Assembly (NCBI RefSeq): GCF_014698755.1
Contig: NZ_JACJTO010000030.1
Coordinates: 1 to 54,775 of the forward strand
DNA length: 54,775 nt
Direction of reading: 5' to 3'
DNA from: Aphanizomenon flos-aquae FACHB-1287
GTDB taxonomy: Bacteria > Cyanobacteriota > Cyanobacteriia > Cyanobacteriales > Nostocaceae
Every line of letters starts with the position of its first letter. The first letter of the stretch is position 1. The notes beneath the pieces are model-generated. The model was not told the origin of the DNA. It saw only the letters and a list, made by a program, of their open reading frames with translations, and ran no database searches. Made by a program: the position numbers and the translations under genes. Below are positions 45,842 to 51,322 of this stretch, piece after piece.

Positions 45842-46339
45842 CTACTCCTCTACACCTGAAATAACAGCCAAAGCCTTCGCATACTCTTCCAAACCACCTC
45901 GCAACGCAGCTAACTCACTTCGCAACGTTGCTTCTTCTGTCCAACTTACCTCATGTTCTTTAGGACTCACCCCCACAGGTCGTCTTGCTTCCCAAGCCTG
46001 TAACACAGGATGCCATTTAGCCAAAAACGGTCTTAACCCATTATTCAACACCGCAATAGCAATTCCCCCGACCGAGTTCTTAGAAGCACCCACATCAGGT
46101 CCAGCGGCTTTAAGAACTTCGCGGGTAGTTCCGAATAAACTATACAATGAGTTCAATGCTTCCCGGACTAATCCCTGATCCTCTTCTAAGGACTGGACAG
46201 CAATGCGTGTTACCAATTCCACATACAAAGACCAAGCGGCTTTACGTTCCGTTGTATCGGCTTCCCATTCCGCAGAACCAATACCGAAAGGAAGACTAAT
46301 AGCGACTTTTTTTAATTTTGCGGGGTCGTGCTTGGGCAT
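45842..46339 (-). CDS. Unknown protein in operon with TIR-GUN4
   Basis: 165 residues, soluble, mostly helical. Features: VAISLPFGIGSAEWEADTTERKAAWSLYVELVTRIAVQSL, ALNSLYSLFGTTREVLKAAGPDVG, LNNGLRPFLAKWHPVLQAWEARRPVGVSPKEHEVSWTEE, then a helical tail ELAALRGGLEEYAKALAVI. No known enzymatic motif. It sits 1 base ahead of the TIR-GUN4 start, so translation is probably coupled. From memory, similar proteins occur next to TIR or caspase-like genes in other bacteria, suggesting a conserved partner of conflict-system effectors; this is unverified. Confidence 0.75.
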   Translation of the reverse strand: MPKHDPAKLKKVAISLPFGIGSAEWEADTTERKAAWSLYVELVTRIAVQSLEEDQGLVREALNSLYSLFGTTREVLKAAGPDVGASKNSVGGIAIAVLNNGLRPFLAKWHPVLQAWEARRPVGVSPKEHEVSWTEEATLRSELAALRGGLEEYAKALAVISGVEE

Positions 46340-46693
46340 AAACGACTACTGGAAATAAATATCTAAATCATAGTACCTAAAAATTAGCATATTTTAGCCG
46401 CAAAATTAACTGAAACTACTCAATAATGGTCTTTTTTAATAACACGAAATTTTACCATATATGCGCGGACAGATTTCCACTCATAACACAAGTATAGTAG
46501 AAATTTTGCGTCTTGTCAAGTCTAAAAATGTAAAATTCCTTAAAATCATATTTTGTCTGAATCAGGATTCGCTAGGCAGGGTAAAAAACAGATTTCCCCA
46601 ATAGTTTCTTTTTTCTAGCTTGCCTTTTGTTTATACTTTTTGCCAAACTTTTGCTAAAATCGTATTAGACATCCATTAAAATACCATCATCTT
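46340..46693. other. Divergent spacer between the TIR operon and the VapBC-like pair
   Basis: It must hold promoters for both directions. A truncated repeat copy (TTGTCTGAATCAGGATTCGCTAGGCAGGG) lies at about 46554-46582. No gene seen. Confidence 0.45.
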
Positions 46694-46939
46694 ATGCAAA
46701 CCAAAGAATTAATTATACAAGAACTACAGCAAATACCAGAAGTTGAACTAACCCAAATACTTAATTTTATTCGTGCTATCAAAGAAAAAACCAACGCGAA
46801 CCCAAATGAATATAAACCTATTTGGGAAGTAGCTGATGATATTATTAAAGACATTCCTGAAGAAGTCTTAGAAACACTTCCTAGTGATGGAGCAGAAAAA
46901 CATGATTACTATATTTATCAACAAAAATTCATACAATAA
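46694..46939 (+). CDS. Probable antitoxin of a VapBC-like pair
   Basis: An 81-residue acidic protein (MQTKELIIQELQQIPEVELTQILNFIRAIKEK, then PEEVLETLPSDG) of the DUF2281/VapB-like type: an N-terminal helical region followed by an acidic, toxin-binding C-terminus. It lies 13 bases before the PIN-domain gene on the same strand. In such pairs the antitoxin covers the RNase site and represses its own promoter. Confidence 0.75.
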   Translation: MQTKELIIQELQQIPEVELTQILNFIRAIKEKTNANPNEYKPIWEVADDIIKDIPEEVLETLPSDGAEKHDYYIYQQKFIQ

Positions 46940-46952
46940 TAGACAATAAATA

Positions 46953-47363
46953 ATGAAAAGAGTTTTTGCAGATACGTTTTATTGGATAGCGTTAATTAAT
47001 AAAAGTGATTCATGGTATCAGCGTGTAAAAAGCTATAGCGTTAATCTTGAAAATATTGAAATTATTACAACAGAGGAAGTTTTAACAGAAACCATAAATT
47101 TTTTTGCTTCCTTTCCCGCACCAATGAGAGCAGTTTATCAGCTAGTAGTTCAAATTATTCAAGATCATAATATTCAAGTAATACCTCAAACCCATGAATC
47201 ATTTATAGCTGGTTTAGAGTTATTTCAACAAAGATTTGATAAAGAATATAGTTTAACAGACTGTATTTCTATGATAACAATGAAAAATCTCAATATCATA
47301 GATATTTTAACCCATGATAAACATTTTACACAAGAGGGATTTCTCATCTTGTTTAAAGATTAA
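46953..47363 (+). CDS. PIN-domain ribonuclease toxin (VapC-like)
   Basis: 136 residues with the PIN acidic tetrad: Asp7 (RVFADTFYWIAL), Glu42 or Glu46 (EEVLTETINFF), Asp103 (EYSLTDCISM) and Asp122 (ILTHDKHF). These match a metal-dependent single-strand RNase. It directly follows its antitoxin gene. The lethal phenotype and target RNA are unknown. Confidence 0.85.
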   Translation: MKRVFADTFYWIALINKSDSWYQRVKSYSVNLENIEIITTEEVLTETINFFASFPAPMRAVYQLVVQIIQDHNIQVIPQTHESFIAGLELFQQRFDKEYSLTDCISMITMKNLNIIDILTHDKHFTQEGFLILFKD

Positions 47364-47450
47364 AAGTCAACTTATGTATGGGTTTATGAAAAGCGATGAG
47401 GACACAGAGAAAAAATATCAGTTATTAAAATGATGTACTTATCTTGTAAT

Positions 47451-47600
47451 TTGTCAGAATCAGGATGTCCAGGATTTGAGGATTTACAGGATGTTTTTTA
47501 ACAATATCTTGTTTTGATTTTTGATTATTCATCTTTATCTGTGTTTATCCGCGTTTATCTGCGTACCCTTCGGGAAGCAAGCTACAATTATTCTTGGTAT
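47451..47600. repeat. Compound repeat flanking the MNT/HEPN pair, left copy
   Basis: TTGTCAGAATCAGGATGTCCAGG...CAGGATG, then a TGTTTTGATTTTTGATTATTC stretch, then TTTATCTGTG/TTTATCCGCG/TTTATCTGCG units, and a 20-base insertion at 47565-47584 (ACCCTTCGGGAAGCAAGCTA) before AATTATTCTTG. The same compound arrangement without that insertion recurs at 48451-48615. Confidence 0.8.
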
Positions 47601-47654
47601 TACTGTTACATTAGCATTATTTATTTAACTATTGATTTATTTGAATTAGCGAGA

Positions 47655-48023
47655 TTATAGATAGTCTACTAATTCTAGAAACTCTTCGGATCTTTCAATC
47701 AGTAGTTTTGCATCTTCAGCAGTTAAACGTTCAGAACGATCATAATCTCCCTTTAAACGTATCTGTTCTGCATCAATTAGATAACGGTGAAATTTGGGAT
47801 CAATTTTACTAGTTCTGGCAAAAAGTTCGCCAAATTTACTAATTACAGCAGAGTGTTTGCTAAAACTGAGATTTTCACCTACTAGGAATGCTTCAGCTAT
47901 ATAAAACATGGCATAATAAGCACGAGAAGCAGCAAAATCAGGTAGATTTTCACCAGCTAAAATTTTAGCCGCACGCAGGCTATCTTGAGCTTTTTGCACT
48001 AGAAACTCTTGTTCTTTGTTCAT
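47655..48023 (-). CDS. HEPN-domain protein (toxin of MNT/HEPN pair)
   Basis: 122 residues, helical, of the UPF0332/COG1895-type HEPN family: EFLVQKAQDSLRAAKILAGENLPDFAASRAYYAMFYIAEAFLVGENLSFSKHSAVISKFGELFARTSKIDPKFHRYLIDAEQIRLKGDYD. The R/H residues in FARTSKIDPKFHRYL could be the RNase motif, but the canonical Rx4-6H is not clear. Its start overlaps the MNT gene by 44 bases. In known MntA-HepT systems the nucleotidyltransferase AMPylates the HEPN toxin to silence it. Confidence 0.85.
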   Translation of the reverse strand: MNKEQEFLVQKAQDSLRAAKILAGENLPDFAASRAYYAMFYIAEAFLVGENLSFSKHSAVISKFGELFARTSKIDPKFHRYLIDAEQIRLKGDYDRSERLTAEDAKLLIERSEEFLELVDYL

Positions 48024-48345
48024 AAAAATAAATACCTTCTTTTTTGATATTTTGGATTAGCATTGTTTGTTCTTTTTCAAAACGACTGAGGGAGTAAAAC
48101 AGGTTAGAAATTACTACACTATATTTTAAACAAAGGGGACTAAGAAAAAAGCCAATTTTTTCAATTTCTTTGGTTGCTTGCACTAAATCCTTCAGTATAA
48201 CTAATACATCAAAATCTGAATCAGGAGTAGCATCACCACGCGCTTGAGAACCAAAAAGAATCACTGCAATTAGTTGATCTTGGTATGTTTCAAGCAAGTT
48301 ATTACACAATTCATGCATAATTTCTTCTAGTTTTGGGTGTTTCAT
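47980..48345 (-). CDS. MNT-type nucleotidyltransferase (antitoxin)
   Basis: 121 residues of the minimal nucleotidyltransferase family. The catalytic motif is FGSQARGDATPDSDFDVLV: GS-x-ARG (32-37) with Asp44 and Asp46 as metal ligands. The C-terminal half is diverged. It precedes and overlaps the HEPN gene, the order of MNT/HEPN toxin-antitoxin modules. Confidence 0.88.
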   Translation of the reverse strand: MKHPKLEEIMHELCNNLLETYQDQLIAVILFGSQARGDATPDSDFDVLVILKDLVQATKEIEKIGFFLSPLCLKYSVVISNLFYSLSRFEKEQTMLIQNIKKEGIYFYEQRTRVSSAKSSR

Positions 48346-48382
48346 CGTTTAGTAATATTTTCTACTTGGAGATATAGCATTT

Positions 48383-48603
48383 TTTGTCAGAATCAGGATT
48401 TTAGGATTTACGGGATGTTGATTTTATTTGTGCTGTACTAATATTTTAATTTGTCTGATAGCGAAGCGTGGCGTTAGCCATATCAGGATGTCCAGGATTT
48501 TAGGATTTACAGGATGTTATTTGAAAGTATCATGTTTTGATTTTTGATTGTCTATCTTTATCTGTGTTTATCTGCGTTTATCTGCGTTTATCTGCGTTCA
48601 ATT
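48383..48603. repeat. Compound repeats with a nested insertion, right of the MNT gene
   Basis: A short GTCAGAATCAGG unit (48383-48418) is followed at 48451 by TTGTCTGA, a 23-base insertion (TAGCGAAGCGTGGCGTTAGCCAT, 48459-48481) and then TCAGGATGTCCAGG; further on come the TGTTTTGATTTTTGATT stretch and three or more TTTATCTGCG units. The interruption falls inside an otherwise conserved repeat. Confidence 0.8.
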
Positions 48604-48610
48604 ATTCTTG

Positions 48611-48720
48611 ATACAGCATATTTCATTGCTATGAGGTACAAATCATAATCATAAAACTCTTGTGGGGTGGGCATCTTGCCCGCCAATAGTGTACCTTATT
48701 ACACCGTAAATTGCTGTATT
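48611..48720. repeat. 110-bp palindromic MITE-like element, copy 1
   Basis: Outer inverted ends ATACAGCA...ATTT (48611-48623) and AAATTGCTGTAT (about 48709-48720); inner ends TGAGGTAC (48632-48639) and GTACCTTA (48691-48698); the centre is GGGCATCTTGCCCGCC. A second copy lies at 54457-54569 and a partial one near 26703. No coding capacity. Confidence 0.7.
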
Positions 48721-48878
48721 TTTTAAACAATATCATTATGGTGAGAAAAGTTGAGTATGAATGACCGCACAGAGTTCTATAACAAGCATCAGGAAGTTAG
48801 ATTTTTGTCAAGGGGTGGGGAAAATATTTTTTAGATAATAATTCATTCGGAAAATACAAAATCTCCAAATTTTTACAT

Positions 48879-51176
48879 TTATTTAGAAAACCGTTTGAAA
48901 AGCTCTGGATATTCTTCAACTGTAATGTATTCAATATTTGCACCACTACGTTGATAAAATTTTTCATCGTATGATGTGGGGTTTTCTCCAGCTTTTAAAC
49001 AAAAGATCAGTACACTTTTATCGTAATAATCAATTATTTTAATCTCTCTACCTATAGTATCTTTAACTGTTTGAGAAATAGGTTCTGATTTAATTTGTTG
49101 AATTATCCAGCGATAAAAATTATCAATATTTCCCTGTAATCTCTTTGCTTCGTGTTCTATTCCTGTTATTTTAAAATTTTTATACTTCATTGGTTCAATA
49201 TTATATAATTTTTTTATTCTTTTTGCTGTATCATCATTATCTGCTACTCCAACACAAACATAACCAGTTGCACCAGGTGAATGATTTGCCATAGCAGTTA
49301 AAGTTAGAATTATTTTACTAAAACTTTCTTGATCAAATTGTCCTCTTCCATCTAGTTTTGTAAAACCTTGTTTAAAATCATATAAAGTTTGTTCTGTGTT
49401 TGATTGAGTTAGTAGAGTTTCAAACTCTGTTAACCATGAATCTTTAGCAGGATCGTTATTATTTCTTATTTTAAAGAACTCTCTAATAATTCCTTTAACC
49501 TTGTTAATGTTACGTCTTTTATTTTGATAACTCCATGTTTGTCCACTAGTAATATCTATATCTTTATTAATATTTTTTAAAGATTTTATTAATCCATCAT
49601 AATTAGCTATTTCCATTTTCTCCCTAAAGACCAAATCGTAAAAACTGAAAAATATTACTTGAAAAGGACGAGGCATATATTTCAAATTGTTTAAAGTAAT
49701 TAATTCACTAAAATTTCTTTTTGATTCTTGTAATATCTCACGAATATGATTATATATAATCATAAATTCTTTTTTAATAGATTCAGGTTGCTTCGACACT
49801 AATGCAGTTTCTATTTTTTCCTGATTTTTACCATTTTTAAAGCCATAATATTCATCTGAGATAGATGCGCTACTTCCAGGTGTCTCAGGTAACAACATAT
49901 ATGCAATAATATCAGAAACAATTTGTTCATCTCTTGACTCTCTCAGCATTTCTTTTGTTAAAATTTTGTTTTTTACCCAAAAAATATCATCAACTTTAAT
50001 ACCATATTCCAGTTCTTTATTAGTAATACTAATTTTTTTCATCTCATTAAGAAGAACAATATCTGAAGCTGATGCGTCTGATCTTATTTCGCTTGAAATT
50101 ATTCTTACTAAATTAGCAAATTTAGAAGTTGCACCTGCTGAACGTAATTCTTGTTTTGATAAATGTTTACCATTCGCAACTGCTAACATTACCCGTGTTG
50201 TTTCTTCATCTGCTTCTTCCCATTTCTCTGCTTTGAGTAAATCACGCAGGTTATTGTATTCCATTCCTACGGATGATTTTAATTGTATTTCTTGCTCTTT
50301 TTCAATATTAACTAAACCCAAATTTTCCCGAAACTTCAATACTGTCTGAGTCCGGTTTTCCGGTTCTAATTCCATACCCTGCAAAATAGCATCATTCACC
50401 CTCTGACTAAGACTTTGATTATAAAATTTTGGTTTTGCTAAAAGGTCAAATTGTTGACGTTCGTATGCGGGTGCTGGAGTAGATTTTGAGTCTTGTTTCA
50501 GTCCATCAGCAGTGAGAAGATAATATAAGGTTGCAGCTAAAGAGTAAACATCGGTATGATCTCCAAAATTGCCTTTATCCCGATATTGTTCAATAGGTGC
50601 ATAACCATCTGTGAATGATTTAGTCATGCTTGTGTTAGCCATACTGCGAGTTGAACCAAAATCAATTAAAACCGCTTCTTGTTGATTTTGTTCATTTTGG
50701 CGTAAGAGAATATTTTCGGGTTTAATGTCGCGGTGTAAACTTCCTTTGGCGTGAATATATTCTAAAGCCTGACTAATTTGATTTATATATAGTAGTGCTT
50801 CACTTTCGGAAAGTTGTCCTTTATTCTGGACATACTTAAATAAAGTTACCCCATCAATATATTCCATCACCACGCCAACCAATCTAAATTTCTCTTCCTC
50901 AATTACTTCTACTTCTTCGATAACTTCATGGACTTTGACAATGTGTTTATGATCAAAACTTGCTATTTTTAAAGCTTCGTTAATAAACTTAACTTGTTGG
51001 GCTGCAAAGTCGTCTCGCAATTGCATTTCCTGATTGAGCGTTTTAACGGCGTATAATTTACCCGTCTTGGGTTCTAAAGCTTTGTAGGTAATACCAAAAC
51101 CACCGATACCCAAGGGTTTGCCTTGAATGATATATTTACCTTTGTTGATTGGTTGCCCTGGTCGCCAAATTATCAT
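48879..51176 (-). CDS. Ser/Thr kinase fused to GUN4-like and AlbA_2/Schlafen-like domains
   Basis: 765 residues. Kinase about 14-300: Gly loop GIGGFGIT (23-30), VAIK-type Lys45, LHRDIKPENIL (Asp149), IDFGSTRSM (about 171), YAPIEQY and DVYSLAATLYYLL. About 305-345 is a partial GUN4-like segment (EYNNLRDLLKAEKWEEADEETTRVM) close to the one in the TIR-GUN4 protein. About 350-580 is unassigned. About 595-765 resembles an AlbA_2/Schlafen-like domain: LYDFKQGF, LTLTAMANHSPGATGYVCVGVADND, SYDEKFYQRSGANIEYITVEEY. Such domains bind nucleic acid or cleave RNA/tRNA in some defence proteins. It is a stand-alone gene. Confidence 0.85.
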   Translation of the reverse strand: MIIWRPGQPINKGKYIIQGKPLGIGGFGITYKALEPKTGKLYAVKTLNQEMQLRDDFAAQQVKFINEALKIASFDHKHIVKVHEVIEEVEVIEEEKFRLVGVVMEYIDGVTLFKYVQNKGQLSESEALLYINQISQALEYIHAKGSLHRDIKPENILLRQNEQNQQEAVLIDFGSTRSMANTSMTKSFTDGYAPIEQYRDKGNFGDHTDVYSLAATLYYLLTADGLKQDSKSTPAPAYERQQFDLLAKPKFYNQSLSQRVNDAILQGMELEPENRTQTVLKFRENLGLVNIEKEQEIQLKSSVGMEYNNLRDLLKAEKWEEADEETTRVMLAVANGKHLSKQELRSAGATSKFANLVRIISSEIRSDASASDIVLLNEMKKISITNKELEYGIKVDDIFWVKNKILTKEMLRESRDEQIVSDIIAYMLLPETPGSSASISDEYYGFKNGKNQEKIETALVSKQPESIKKEFMIIYNHIREILQESKRNFSELITLNNLKYMPRPFQVIFFSFYDLVFREKMEIANYDGLIKSLKNINKDIDITSGQTWSYQNKRRNINKVKGIIREFFKIRNNNDPAKDSWLTEFETLLTQSNTEQTLYDFKQGFTKLDGRGQFDQESFSKIILTLTAMANHSPGATGYVCVGVADNDDTAKRIKKLYNIEPMKYKNFKITGIEHEAKRLQGNIDNFYRWIIQQIKSEPISQTVKDTIGREIKIIDYYDKSVLIFCLKAGENPTSYDEKFYQRSGANIEYITVEEYPELFKRFSK

Positions 51177-51322
51177 CGGTTCAGAAATATATAAAGATAA
51201 TTATTTTTATAGTGACTCATTTTACCATCTAACCACCCCAAAAAACCCACCCCACACCTCAGACAGATGAAAAGGTATAGACTCAGCATCTAAAATATCG
51301 AAGCCCGATTGATACTAAAAGT

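Noticed and set aside
44454-48603. Repeated GTCTGAATCAGGATG units considered as a CRISPR array
   Set aside because: Unit spacing is irregular, units occur in both orientations and are interrupted by genes; there are no uniform unique spacers.
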